Source: Corynebacterium endometrii | Lineage (GTDB): Bacteria; Actinomycetota; Actinomycetes; Mycobacteriales; Mycobacteriaceae | Assembly: GCF_004795735.1 (NCBI RefSeq) | Contig: NZ_CP039247.1 | Location: 1,550,001-1,614,000, forward strand | Direction of reading: 5' to 3' | DNA length: 64,000 nt | Shown here: piece by piece, positions 43,140-53,800 of the stretch | How positions within the stretch are numbered: the stretch's first letter is position 1 | Layout: each line of letters opens with the position of its first letter | Notes under the pieces: model-generated | Told to the model about the DNA's origin: nothing | The model's input: the letters and a program-made list of their open reading frames with translations, nothing else | Database searches by the model: none | Made by a program: the position numbers and the translations under genes

Positions 43140-44681
43140 TTACTTCCCTTCCTGAATGCCGTCCAGCTGAGGCAGGCCCACAGGCTCGTCCCCCAGAACC
43201 AAGGACACATAGGCATCCGTGTTAAGCAGGTCTGCCGAAGCCACCCGGGTAGCGTCGATAACCAGACCGGAGAAAATGAACATGGTGAGCGAGCCGAGTA
43301 TGAGCGCCGCGGATGGGGCCATCAGCTTCTTGCGGATAATCAGCTCATCCGGCACCTTCTTGGCACTCAGCGGCTTACCCCAGAAGACCTCGCGCCACAC
43401 GCGCAGCATCGCCAGGAAGGCCGCGAAGGACGCAAGGATCATCACGGCGATGGTAATCCATGCCCACATGGAACCGTCACGGGCTACCTCGACGATGATC
43501 ATCACCTTGCCCCACATGCCGGAAAATGGCGGGAAGCCAACGACGGAGAATGCGCCGGCGGCGAAGATCCATCCGATGATGGGGTCGCGGCGCGCCAGGC
43601 CCGTAAGTTTGGACAGGCGGCCGGTGCCGTAGGTCTCCTCAATCGCACCGGAGGCCAGGATGAGCGAGCCCACGGTGAGCATGTGGTGGATGGTGTACAG
43701 GATGCCGGCGGCCAGCGCGCGCTCCGCGTCTTCAGAGGTAAACGCGAGCATCACGAGGATAAACGGCATTCCGTTGATCATCTGGTAGCCCAGCACGCGG
43801 CGGATAGAGTTTTCCGCCAGGCCGCCGAAGGCGCCGATGATCATGGAGATGAGCATGACGACCACGATGAACACGCCCCAGCGCTCATCGAGGTCAAACA
43901 GGTGGACGTACACGCGGTAGAGCATGTAGACCGCAACCTTGGTGTGAAGGCCGGAAAACAGGCCCATCACCGCGGCGGAAGTACCCGGGTAGGTCCGGGG
44001 CAGCCAGGTGTGCAGGGGGAACACGCCGGCCTTGGCGGCAATGGCGATGATGACAATGCCCGCCGCCACCGTGACGGAGCCGTTTCCAGCCGCAACTCCA
44101 TGAAGAGCCGCAATGTTGACGGAACCGGTGACCGCGTACAGGTAGGCCACGCCCAGCAGGAGCAGAGTCGATGCGAAGAGGTTGACCAGGACAAACGCAC
44201 GGCCCGCCGCAAGGCGAGACCACGTACCGGACATGGTGATAAGCCCATAAGACGGCAAGAGCATAACTTCGATAAACACGAAGAAGTTAAACAGGTCAGC
44301 CGTGAGCAATGCGCCGCATACACCCGTGATCAGAATCAGGGTCAGGGAGGAATAGAAGCGAGACTTGGTCTCCCCTGCAGCGATGGCAAACCAGTTGGCG
44401 CCGAAGGCCACAATCATGGTGGAAATCAGCATGATTGCCGAGAACGAATCTCCCACAAACGGAATGGCGATATTGCCCGGGTACAGGCCCACGTTGTGGG
44501 CTACCGGGCCGTTGTTCATCGTGAAGATGAACAAACCCAAGCCGGCGAAAATGCCGATGCCCGGGACGATGAGCATGATGGCATCGCGGACCGCGCGCCA
44601 GGGAGCCAGCAGCGCGAAGGCCGCGGCGATCAGGGGAACCGCGGGAAACAGCGGCAGTAATTGAGCAACTACGTCATACAT
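43140..44681 (-). CDS. mrpD: Mrp antiporter subunit D
   Basis: A 513-residue membrane protein with about 14 helices, related to complex I subunits NuoL/M/N. It likely forms one of the ion-translocating channels. The conserved Glu of helix 5 and Lys residues of the discontinuous helices sit in FVFIEVMLLPSYG and AKAGVFPLHTWLP. Start ATG 44681 abuts the mrpC stop. Confidence 0.93.
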   Translation of the reverse strand: MYDVVAQLLPLFPAVPLIAAAFALLAPWRAVRDAIMLIVPGIGIFAGLGLFIFTMNNGPVAHNVGLYPGNIAIPFVGDSFSAIMLISTMIVAFGANWFAIAAGETKSRFYSSLTLILITGVCGALLTADLFNFFVFIEVMLLPSYGLITMSGTWSRLAAGRAFVLVNLFASTLLLLGVAYLYAVTGSVNIAALHGVAAGNGSVTVAAGIVIIAIAAKAGVFPLHTWLPRTYPGTSAAVMGLFSGLHTKVAVYMLYRVYVHLFDLDERWGVFIVVVMLISMIIGAFGGLAENSIRRVLGYQMINGMPFILVMLAFTSEDAERALAAGILYTIHHMLTVGSLILASGAIEETYGTGRLSKLTGLARRDPIIGWIFAAGAFSVVGFPPFSGMWGKVMIIVEVARDGSMWAWITIAVMILASFAAFLAMLRVWREVFWGKPLSAKKVPDELIIRKKLMAPSAALILGSLTMFIFSGLVIDATRVASADLLNTDAYVSLVLGDEPVGLPQLDGIQEGK

Positions 44682-45185
44682 TTACTGCTTACCTCCCTCT
44701 GGCTGAGCCTTGGAGACCTCAGCGGATTCCTTTTTCCGAGCAGCCTGGAATTCCTCATGCTCCCGGCGTGCCTGTTCGATGCGCTGGACCGCGCGTTCGG
44801 AACGGCGACGAATATCCTTATTCTGCGCGTCACGGCCCAGAGTAGAAAACGTGTGGTCAATGGTGTTGTCATCCACGGCCTCAACCACATCGGTATCGTC
44901 ATTGGGGCCCATGGCCGCCAGGGTAAGCAAGATGGTTGCTGTGGCCATGGAGATAACCACGGCGGTCAGCACGAAGGCTTGCGGCAAGGGGTCGGCCATC
45001 TCCTCAATGGAGTTTGCGGATGGGAAGGACTCCGCACGGTAGGAATAAACTCCCGTAGCCAAGATGGTCAGGTTAACGCCGTGACCGAAGCACATCATGC
45101 CCAGCACCACGCGTACCAGGCCGCGCTGCAACACGAGGTAGACAGAGCAACCAATCAATAATGCAATGGTCAATGCAAGAATCAT
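44682..45185 (-). CDS. mrpC: Mrp antiporter subunit C
   Basis: A 167-residue NuoK-like membrane subunit. Three helices fill the first 100 residues (VLGMMCFGHGVNLTIL, then DPLPQAFVLTAVVI, the MnhC signature). The last 60 residues are a charged cytoplasmic tail not found in short MnhC proteins. It shares one base with the mrpA stop (TGATG). Confidence 0.92.
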   Translation of the reverse strand: MILALTIALLIGCSVYLVLQRGLVRVVLGMMCFGHGVNLTILATGVYSYRAESFPSANSIEEMADPLPQAFVLTAVVISMATATILLTLAAMGPNDDTDVVEAVDDNTIDHTFSTLGRDAQNKDIRRRSERAVQRIEQARREHEEFQAARKKESAEVSKAQPEGGKQ

Positions 45186-48100
45186 CAGCGCTCCCCTTCC
45201 TTCATCTGCTTGTTTGCTTTCTGTTCTTTCTTGGCGTCCTTAGCCGCCTTGGCTTTGCGTTGCTTGTGCAGGCGAGAACCACGCGGCGATTTCTTCTTCG
45301 ACCTTAACTCCGCCTTGGTGAGCAAGGCGGTGGAGTGCGTGGCCGGATTAATCGGGGCCGGATACGGATCGTCTTCATCTTCCAGAGCCGCGGCCGGGGT
45401 GGATGGCAAGGCCGAACCGTCATCATGAACCCACGGCAGGAATTCGCGTTCGGTACCCGGCCTCAAGTAACCGCCCAAGGCGTTAATGGCCATGGTGAGC
45501 ATGCCCAGAACCGCCAGGTAAATACCAAGGTCGAAGATGAGCGAGGTGGTCAGGTGCTGGCCCAGGAAATCGCCGTGGATCGCGGTGAGGAAACCACCAT
45601 TGCCGAATCCGTGGTGCCAGTAGCCAACGAAACCGGCAGCCAGTGCGGTAATGATGCCGATGCCGGTCAGGCGGATCGGCGCAAGAGGGCCAAAGACAAT
45701 CTCATCGGAACCGCGGGACAGGTAGGTCAGGCCAATGGCCGCGCCCATAATCAGTGCGGCCGGGAAGCCGCCGCCGGATTCCTGGTGGCCGCGCCAGAAC
45801 ACCAGCACGGATAGGACGGCGAGGATTGGAACCACCAGCACGAGCGCCTTGCGCAGCGGGACCGAGTTCAACTGGGATTGGCCAAACGGTGCCGGACGGG
45901 TGCCCGGGGTAAACGGGAAGCGTGGCAGTGTCGAGGTAACAGCGGCGATAACCACCGCGGCCATACCGAGAACGGACAGCTCGCCCAAGGTATCCAGTGC
46001 ACGGAACTCAACGATGATGGTTGCCACGACGTTGTCGCCGCCGGTGATGCCGGGGGCTTCGTTAAGGAACCACATGGCCAGTTCGGAGCGCTCGTGGCGG
46101 CCGATCAGCGCCCACACGCCGAGGAAGGACACCACGCCGGCCGCGACGGCCAGGACGATGGACCAATTACGGCGGACCTTAGACACGGGGTGGAAACGCT
46201 CCGGCAGGTAACGCAGAACCATCATCATCACGATTACGGACAAAGCCTCCACCGTGAATTGGGTCAGCGCTACGTCCGGGGCACCCAGCAGGAACATCTG
46301 CAGGGTCACGCCCACACCTGCGGTACCAATCAAGATGGCGCCGGTGAGGCGGTTTTGGGTACGCACCAACCCGCTCAATGACAAAGCAATGATTGCCAGC
46401 GGGAGCAGATCCCATGGGTTGTCCAAGCCGTCCACGCGAGGCAGCAGGGCCACGCCATCCACGCCTTCGGTGAAGAATAGCGTTACGGCACCTAGCGCTA
46501 CCACGCACAGAATGATTGGAAGCAGCAGCAGGGCTGGGTTGTGCGTAGCGGCCATCTTCGCGAAAACTCGGCCGATCGATTCGGAGCCCGTGTTGACTCC
46601 GTGGAGCAGCGTGTTGCCGTTCGTAGGAAGCAACTCGCGGCCCTCCATAACAGGCCAGAATTTCCTTCGCACTAGCACTCCCGCCACTCCGGCTACCAGA
46701 ACGGCAACAGAAATAGCGAGTGGGACGTTGACGCCGTGCCACAAGGCCAAGTGTGAGTGGTGCTCCATGCCAACCGCCCCAACGATGGCATCGATCGGCG
46801 CGTCAAACAGGCCAAGGATAAATACCAATGGCAAGGACATAAAGCCCGGAAGGGCCGCAGGGAGCCACAGGGAAACGGGCGCCTCATGGACATGGTCCAT
46901 ATTGCGCGGCCCGTCGAAGAAGGCGCCAAAGACAATCTTTGCGGAGTAGGTAAAGGTAAAGAACGCGCCTACCGCCGCCGCGATAAGCAGGATGACCACG
47001 CCGGCGTTGCCGATAGGTGCCTCCTGGAAAGCGGTCAGCATGCCTTCCTTTGACACAAAGCCCAGCAGTGGCGGTACTGCAGCCATGGAAGCGGCGCCAA
47101 TGACTACGGAGCCGAAGGTCCATGGCATCTTGTTCCACATCTTGCCCAAGCGGCGTATGTCACGGGAACCGGCCTCATGATCGACCACGCCGATGAGCAT
47201 GAACAAGGACGACTTGAACAATGCGTGGGCCATGGTGTGCACGATCGCCGCTGCGATGGCGAAAGGAGTGCCCACGCCGATCGTGGCCACGATCCAGCCA
47301 AGGTGGGACACAGTTGAATAGGCGGTCAGTTTCTTCAGGTCAGTCTTTTGGACCGCAAAGATCGCGGACATGACGGCCGTGCCCATGCCCACGACGATGA
47401 GCAGCCAGTTCCAGACGGCTACGTCGTGGAAGATGGTGGAGAAGCGGATGAGGAGATACACGCCCGCCTTGACCACGGCCGCTGCATGCAGGAACGCCGA
47501 GACCGGCGTGGCCGCTGCCATCGCCTCAGGCAGCCAGAAATGGAACGGGAACTGGGCGGACTTCGTGAACGCAGACACGGCGATCAGTACCGCGACGGCA
47601 GTCGTCAAGCCTTCATTCTTGTCCCAGACGTCAGACGCCAGGATCTCCGTCAAATTGGTAGTACCCGCCATGGTGGACGCGATTGCCACCGCGCTAAGAA
47701 GTGTAAGACCACCGATGAAGGTCAGGATCAGCGTACGCTGCGAACCCGCCTCACCGCCGAGGCCGGAGCGCGCAATCAGCATGAACGACGCTAGGGATAC
47801 CAGCTCCCAGGCGAGGAACAGCAGGACTACGTCATCGGCTAGTACCAGCAGGAGGATTGACAGCGTGAACGCGGTCATAATCAGGTAGAAGCTGGTGTTC
47901 CCGCGGTTCTTTGGCAAGTATGCCGCCGAATAAATGAACACCATCGCACCGATGATGAGGGCCAGAAGTGCAAAGAACACGCTAAGCGCATCGCCGCGAA
48001 GTGCAAAAGATACGTCAACGCCAGGCGCGACGAAATCCTTAACCCATGTCATGGAGTAACTTAGTGCTCCCCCGTCCGCTAGGGATGAGAGGTTAGCGAT

Positions 48101-48229
48101 GAGCACTCCAGCTGCGACCACGAACAAGCCAGCCAGTGGGAGGCCAGCCTTCCGGTCGATAGCTTTTACTGCCACGGGTGCGAGAATCACGGCCAACGCT
48201 GCGATGAGGACGACATACAAAAGCGTCAC
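45185..48229 (-). CDS. mrpA: Mrp antiporter subunit A (A-B fusion type)
   Basis: Largest subunit, 1014 residues with about 20 helices. The first 500 residues are NuoL-like (FLAWELVSLASFMLI and AKSAQFPFHFWLPEAM-type channel sequences); then come the MrpA C-terminal region (GTAGVGVTLQMFLLGAPDVALTQF) and an MrpB-like part near residues 800-940. No separate mrpB gene exists, so A and B are fused as in other actinobacteria. It ends in a basic tail rich in Lys. GTG 48229 has GAGGCGAG upstream. It heads the operon; the pump exchanges Na+ or K+ for protons. Confidence 0.93.
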   Translation of the reverse strand: MTLLYVVLIAALAVILAPVAVKAIDRKAGLPLAGLFVVAAGVLIANLSSLADGGALSYSMTWVKDFVAPGVDVSFALRGDALSVFFALLALIIGAMVFIYSAAYLPKNRGNTSFYLIMTAFTLSILLLVLADDVVLLFLAWELVSLASFMLIARSGLGGEAGSQRTLILTFIGGLTLLSAVAIASTMAGTTNLTEILASDVWDKNEGLTTAVAVLIAVSAFTKSAQFPFHFWLPEAMAAATPVSAFLHAAAVVKAGVYLLIRFSTIFHDVAVWNWLLIVVGMGTAVMSAIFAVQKTDLKKLTAYSTVSHLGWIVATIGVGTPFAIAAAIVHTMAHALFKSSLFMLIGVVDHEAGSRDIRRLGKMWNKMPWTFGSVVIGAASMAAVPPLLGFVSKEGMLTAFQEAPIGNAGVVILLIAAAVGAFFTFTYSAKIVFGAFFDGPRNMDHVHEAPVSLWLPAALPGFMSLPLVFILGLFDAPIDAIVGAVGMEHHSHLALWHGVNVPLAISVAVLVAGVAGVLVRRKFWPVMEGRELLPTNGNTLLHGVNTGSESIGRVFAKMAATHNPALLLLPIILCVVALGAVTLFFTEGVDGVALLPRVDGLDNPWDLLPLAIIALSLSGLVRTQNRLTGAILIGTAGVGVTLQMFLLGAPDVALTQFTVEALSVIVMMMVLRYLPERFHPVSKVRRNWSIVLAVAAGVVSFLGVWALIGRHERSELAMWFLNEAPGITGGDNVVATIIVEFRALDTLGELSVLGMAAVVIAAVTSTLPRFPFTPGTRPAPFGQSQLNSVPLRKALVLVVPILAVLSVLVFWRGHQESGGGFPAALIMGAAIGLTYLSRGSDEIVFGPLAPIRLTGIGIITALAAGFVGYWHHGFGNGGFLTAIHGDFLGQHLTTSLIFDLGIYLAVLGMLTMAINALGGYLRPGTEREFLPWVHDDGSALPSTPAAALEDEDDPYPAPINPATHSTALLTKAELRSKKKSPRGSRLHKQRKAKAAKDAKKEQKANKQMKEGER

Positions 48230-48614
48230 GAATTACTCGCCTCACGAACATTGGTTGGGTACGAACTCAAAACAACCCGCGCCTGAAACTAAAGTTTCCG
48301 CACGGATGTAACATTCCAAATCTACCATTGTGACCCAATACCAAGCATCCTCGTGGGAGTTACGCGGCTGACACTGTTTGAGGGATACATATATCTCTTA
48401 TGGGGCTGATTCCTGCCCTCACCGTCTACCCCCACAAGGGGCCTTGCCCCCTCCCCCGCGAGCGAATTATCGCCTATTCAGCGGACACCCGCTGCCATGT
48501 GAGGGTGTAACTCACGTACCACGGTGGCTGAGTCACCCCGTCCGCTCCAATTAGTTTTCTGCGCTCTCGGGATCTGTGCACAACGGACCAGGCAAAGCGC
48601 ATAAGACGGAATAA
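48230..48614. other. Gap upstream of mrpA without a gene
   Basis: About 385 bp between mrpA and the ftsY terminator, with no credible ORF. The mrp promoter must be here, but no confident -35/-10 pair was found. A short CCCC-rich imperfect hairpin lies near 48430-48456. Confidence 0.4.
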
Positions 48615-48655
48615 AGCCCCAGGGGGGAGCGTGAATGAACTCCTCCCCTGGGGCT
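48615..48655 (-). terminator. Intrinsic terminator of ftsY
   Basis: AGCCCCAGGGG (48615-48625) pairs with CCCCTGGGGCT (48645-48655), extended by GGAG/CTCC. TTTATT follows on the minus strand. Confidence 0.9.
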
Positions 48656-48681
48656 AAATGCGCATGCAGGACGTTACACGT

Positions 48682-50589
48682 TTATCGCTCGCCGAGGAGC
48701 GCATCAACGAAGGACTCAACCTCGAACGGCGCTAAGTGATCGGCCCCCTCGCCCAAGCCGACAAGCTTGACCGGCACGCCCAGTTCTTCCTGAACCTGGA
48801 AGACGATGCCACCCTTGGCGGTTCCGTCCAGCTTCGTCAGGACCACGCCGGTGATGTCTACGACCTCGCGGAATATACGGGCCTGCTGCAGGCCGTTTTG
48901 TCCCACGGTCGCGTCGACTACAAGAAGCACCTCATCGACAATCGCCTTCTTTTCCACGACGCGTTTTACCTTGCCCAGCTGATCCATCAGGTCAGTGGAG
49001 GTGTGCAGGCGGCCCGCGGTATCGACTAGAACAACGTCTACCTGCTGCTCAACACCCGCGGCCACAGCATCGAATGCGACGGAGGCGGGATCCGCGCCCT
49101 CCTTGCCACGGACAGTGGTCGCCCCCACGCGCCGGCCCCACGTCTCGAGCTGATCGGCGGCGGCGGCGCGGAAGGTGTCCGCTGCGCCCAGGAGAACCTT
49201 GTGACCCATGGACACCAGCACGCGGGCCAGCTTGCCGGTCGTGGTGGTCTTACCGGTTCCGTTGACACCAACCACCATGATGACCGCAGGCTTACCCTCA
49301 TTAGGCATAGCCTTGATAGAGCGATCCATCTCAGGGTGTCCAACCTCAATCAGGGTTTCGCGAAGCATAGCGCGGGCCTCCTGCTCCGAGGACACACCCC
49401 GCTCCGCGATCTTGTCGCGCAGGGACTCCGTCACTTTCATGGTGACCTTGGTGCCAAGGTCCGCCATGATGAGCGTGTCTTCAATCTCCTCCCACGCATC
49501 CTCATCCAAGTCGCCGGCTGACAGGATACCCATGAGCCCCTGACCAATGGCGTTCTGGGACCGGGAGAGCCGGCCACGCAGGCGGCCCAGGCGGCCGGCT
49601 GCGGGCTCGATATCATCAGTTGGCTCCTGCGCTGGCGCGGGCTCACTCTCCGGTACCGGAGTTTCCTCGAGCGCTCGCTCAACCGCGTCCTGCTGCACTT
49701 CTGCGGCGGCTGCAGCTTCCTGAGCCTGCTCGGCCGCCTCAACTTTCTCTACGTCTTGAGCGTCAACGGAATCCTCGACATGGGCAGCGTCGTGTTCCTC
49801 GACTACCTCGTCGAAAACCGGGGATGCCTCTTCGCTGGAAGCCGCCGCACCGGCGACCCCAGCGGCACCAACGCCGCCCGCTGCGGCGGCACCCGCTGCG
49901 CCATGAGTGCCCTCAGTGGAGGATGACTCTCCGGTTACCGCCTTTTCCTCCGATGCCCGCAGTTCCTTGGCGCGCTCGGCCTGCTCGGCCTCCAGCTTGC
50001 GGGCTTCTTCGGCTTCAGCGGCCTTCTGCTCCTGTTCCTGCTCCGCCTCGCGTGCGGCCTCGGACTTAAGCGAATTCTGCTCTGGGGACTCCTCCTGCTT
50101 CACTGCCTCCACGTCGGGCGCCGGGCCTGGCGCCGACTGGGTTGGAGCCTTTCCTGCCAGCTGTTCATTGGCCAACCGGGTGGCATCCTTCTCCTCAGAC
50201 TCGGGTAGATCCTGCTCCGGCTGCCGGATGTTCGCTGCCGAAGCGCCCGCCGCCGCACCGGCGCCAGCGGCAACCGCAGTAGAGCCAGCATTACCGGCAT
50301 CGGACTTGCGGCGGATGGGAGCCTGTTCCTTTGGCTTGTCCGCGTTCGCTGGAGCGAAATTAAATCCACTTTTCGCCCGGTAGTTGCCAGACTTCTGCTC
50401 CTGGGTGAGCTGCTTGGGCTCCTCCAGAGGTTTTTCAAAATGGACCTTCTTATTGTCGCCACGCTTCTTGCCGATAACCACGATGGCGATAAGGATGAGT
50501 AACAGGACGGCAATCGCAATGCCGCCCCACAAAAGGATATTGGAGTTAGTCATGACCTCTATAGTGCCAGCCAGCAGGATATTGTTCAT
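48682..50589 (-). CDS. ftsY: SRP receptor FtsY
   Basis: Docks the signal recognition particle at the membrane. The 635-residue protein has an N-terminal membrane segment (about 18-39), a long acidic A domain of about 270 residues rich in Glu and Ala, and the NG GTPase with GVNGTGKT (441-448), DTAGR (523-527) and TKLD (585-588). ATG 50589 has AAAGGA 5 nt upstream; ATG 50553 is a weaker alternative. It lies downstream of smc. A membrane helix replaces the peripheral anchoring of E. coli FtsY. Confidence 0.96.
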   Translation of the reverse strand: MNNILLAGTIEVMTNSNILLWGGIAIAVLLLILIAIVVIGKKRGDNKKVHFEKPLEEPKQLTQEQKSGNYRAKSGFNFAPANADKPKEQAPIRRKSDAGNAGSTAVAAGAGAAAGASAANIRQPEQDLPESEEKDATRLANEQLAGKAPTQSAPGPAPDVEAVKQEESPEQNSLKSEAAREAEQEQEQKAAEAEEARKLEAEQAERAKELRASEEKAVTGESSSTEGTHGAAGAAAAGGVGAAGVAGAAASSEEASPVFDEVVEEHDAAHVEDSVDAQDVEKVEAAEQAQEAAAAAEVQQDAVERALEETPVPESEPAPAQEPTDDIEPAAGRLGRLRGRLSRSQNAIGQGLMGILSAGDLDEDAWEEIEDTLIMADLGTKVTMKVTESLRDKIAERGVSSEQEARAMLRETLIEVGHPEMDRSIKAMPNEGKPAVIMVVGVNGTGKTTTTGKLARVLVSMGHKVLLGAADTFRAAAADQLETWGRRVGATTVRGKEGADPASVAFDAVAAGVEQQVDVVLVDTAGRLHTSTDLMDQLGKVKRVVEKKAIVDEVLLVVDATVGQNGLQQARIFREVVDITGVVLTKLDGTAKGGIVFQVQEELGVPVKLVGLGEGADHLAPFEVESFVDALLGER

Positions 50590-50740
50590 ATTTTCCTTTC
50601 CTCACTTCATCCAGCATCGCGACGCCCCCCAGCGCAACGCGGCCAGCAATGGCGTTTATTGACTGGCTACAGGTAAGAACAAACAGATACCCAAACCGTT
50701 AAGGCTCCGGATATGGGCGCAAAGGCAGGCCAATGACCAT

Positions 50741-50769
50741 CCACCGGTTCCGCCTAGGCGGTCTGGTGG
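50741..50769 (-). terminator. Hairpin after smc
   Basis: CCACC/GGTGG (50741-50745, 50765-50769) encloses a perfect CCGCC-TA-GGCGG stem, 39 nt past the smc stop. No T-tract is seen, so its efficiency is uncertain. Confidence 0.55.
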
Positions 50770-50807
50770 GCACGGCCAGGTCGACACTGTAGTAGAAGTC
50801 GCACGCG

Positions 50808-53800
50808 CTAGCTGCGTGGGGCGTCCACGCCTAGACGCGTGGCGTCAGCGGCGGCCGCCTCAGTCCCCGGCGCGGTGCCGGCAGGCGTCATGCGCTGGGA
50901 TATGACGCGGGTTACGCCATCGCCTCGCATGGTCACGCCGTACAAAACGTTAGCCACGTCCATGGTTGGCTTCTGGTGCGTGATAACAATCAGCTGCGAG
51001 TCCTTGCGCAGCTCTTCAAACAGGGCGATGAGGCGACGCAGGTTTACATCGTCGAGGGCCGCTTCAACCTCATCCATGACGTAGAACGGGGATGGGCGCG
51101 CGCGGAAGATGGCCACCAACATCGCCAGTGCCGTGAGTGATTTTTCGCCGCCGGAGAGCAGGGACAGGCGTTTGACCTTCTTACCCGGCGGGCGGGCCTC
51201 AACCTCAATGCCGGTGGTAAGAAGCGAGTCAGGCTCGGTCAAGACAAGGCGCCCCTCGCCGCCCGGGAACAGCGTGTTAAATACCTTGGGGAATTCGGCC
51301 TCCACATCCTTCCACGCATCCGTAAAGAGCTGAAGAATCTGCGCGTCCACGTCCTCAATCACGCCGTTGAGGTCTGCGCGGGCCTGAATGACGTCATCGA
51401 GCTGCGTGGACAGGAACGTGTACCGCTCCTCCAGCGCCTTGTACTCCTCCAGCGCCAGCGGGTTGACCTTGCCCAGGGAATTCAAGTCTTTCTCGGCCTG
51501 CTTGAGGCGCTTTGTCTCCTCGGAGCGCACGAAATCGTCGCCCGGGGTGTAATCGCGGAGCAGGTCGGGGATGGAAACGCCCAGTTGCTCCACGATCTTG
51601 GCCTCCGCCTCGTCCACGCGGACTTGGGCCTGGGAGCGCGCAATCTCTGAAGAGTGGGCCGTTTGGGTCAGGCGGTCCAACTGATTGCGTGCAGCGGATA
51701 CCGCCTGCTTGGCCGTGGCAACCTTGGAGTTGAGCAGGTTGCGCTGGTTGACTAGACCGTCGCGTTCGTCGGTAGCGCGCTGCAGGGCGCTGGACGCGCG
51801 GGCAGCCAAATCCTGGGCGTGCCGGGCGACTGTCGAGGCCAATTCCGCCTGTGCCTTGCGCCGCGCCATCGCCTGTTCGTGGCGGGCTTTGGCCTGCCGC
51901 TCGTGCTCTGCCTGACGGCGCAGGCTATCGCCACGGCCGGCAACCTGGCCGGCCTTGTCCTGGGCCGAGCGCAGAGCTAGTTGGGCCTCGACCTCCATGG
52001 CCTTGACCTGCTCCAGGGCTGCGGACGCCTCGTCGCGCAGCGCGGACGAAGGCTCATCCGGAGATTCATCCGCATCGACGCGGGCCAAGCGGTCACGCGC
52101 TTCTTCGAGTTGCTTGCGGATCTGATCCAGGTTTACTTCCAGCTCGGTGGCGCGGGCGGCAGCCTTGTCATGCTCATTCTTATTAGCCCCATGCTGCTTT
52201 AGCAGGCGCTGGTGGTCCCGTTTCCAGGCTTCCACCTGCGTATCGTGTTCGCGCAGCGCGGCCTTGGTAGAGGCGGCGGCCACGCGGGCATCCTCGGCGG
52301 CAATCTTGGCGCCCTCGAGGGTGCCGGAGAGTTCTTCTAACTCCTGGGTGGCGGTCTCCAGCTCTTCCTGGGCCTCCGCTATGCGGGTTGTGACCTCCAC
52401 GGTGGACTTAGCTCCGTGACCTGCTTCAACCCAGCCTTCGCCTACGAGGACGCCGTCAGGCGTTACGGCGCGCAAGCGAGGATCCTCATCGATCGTGCTG
52501 CGCGCCTCGCTTAAGTCATTGACCAAGACCACGTCCGCCAGCAGGCGGTTGACCGCGGCCGAAACCTCAGGGGCTAGGCTCACCTCATCGAGCAGCCAGG
52601 TCGCGCCGGCCGGAAGCTGAGCGTCTAGGCGCCATGTGTGCTCCGCCGCCGCGGTGTCAATCAGCGAGGTGCGTGCGGACTCCTCAAGCAAGGCCACCAC
52701 GTCCTCAGTCACTTCGCCTGCCTGAGCCTCGGCGAAAGCCCCCAGGGCCGCGGTGACGGCCACGTCATACTTGGTAGAAATGTACGTGGCCAGGGGCTGA
52801 AAGCCCTCCCCTAGGTCCATTGTCTCGGGCGCGGTCTGGGACAAGGTGTCTATCTGGGCGCGCAGGGTGTAGACCGCGCGTTCACGGTCGCGCTGCTCAT
52901 CGCGCAACTGATCGAGGCGTTTTTCCGCGGCACCGGATTCGCTAGCGGCGCGGACATGGGCCTCTTCCAATGGTTCGCGTTCCGTGGCCAGCTCGGCTAG
53001 CTTATCCGCAACCTCTTCAGCCTCTGCCTGGGCTGCGCGGGTGCGGGCCAAGGTGGAACGCAACGTCTCTTCCTGATGCTCGAGCTCGGCTTCCGCGGCC
53101 GTTACCTGTCCCGCCAGGGACTCCTCCGCGGCGATGAGGCGAACCACGCCCTCACGGCGGTCAGCGATGGCGCGCAACTGAGCCATGTGCTCTTTTTCCG
53201 CGGCCTCGTAGTCTTGGCGTTTTGCCGCTACCTCCTCGCGGATCGCCTCTAGGCGCATAGCGGCCTCCTCAGCCGCCTCCGTGAGCATCTCGAATTCCTC
53301 ATCGGCGTGCTGGGCCCGGGCCTCCAGATCCTCCGGATCCTGACCGGAATACGCCACCTGGGATCCAACGTTCTGAGCGCGCTCCGCGGCGATGCGTTGG
53401 GTTGCGGAGATCCGCTCGGACAGCGTGGACAGTTCAAACCACAGCTTCTGCGCTGCCTCGGCGCGCGGGGAGACCTCGGCCTGCTCGGCCTCGATTTCTA
53501 GCTGCTCCCCCGTGGCCTCTTCCAGCCGGGCCGTGAGCTCCTCAACCTGTTCGGCCAGAAGTTCGGCCTGGCGCTGCGAGTCCTCCAACGCCTTGCGCAA
53601 CCGCACTACCTGGTCACCGGCGAGCTTTAGCCGCGCATCGCGAAGGTCCGCCTGAACGGTGGCCGCACGCTTTGCAGCCTCGGCCTGACGCGCCAAAGGC
53701 TTGAGCTGTTTGCCCAATTCATCCGTTAGATCCTGCAGGCGGTCCAGGTTTGCCTGCATGCCGGTGAGCTTGCGCTGGGCCTTTTCCTTGCGGCGGCGAT

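Noticed and set aside
43134..44660. A 508-codon open frame antisense to mrpD
   Set aside because: Its product is very rich in His, Gly, Asp and Arg and mirrors the codon structure of mrpD; a shadow frame.
49620..50340. Repetitive Glu/Ala-coding stretch as a possible foreign insertion
   Set aside because: It is the acidic A domain of FtsY, in frame and usual for actinobacterial FtsY.
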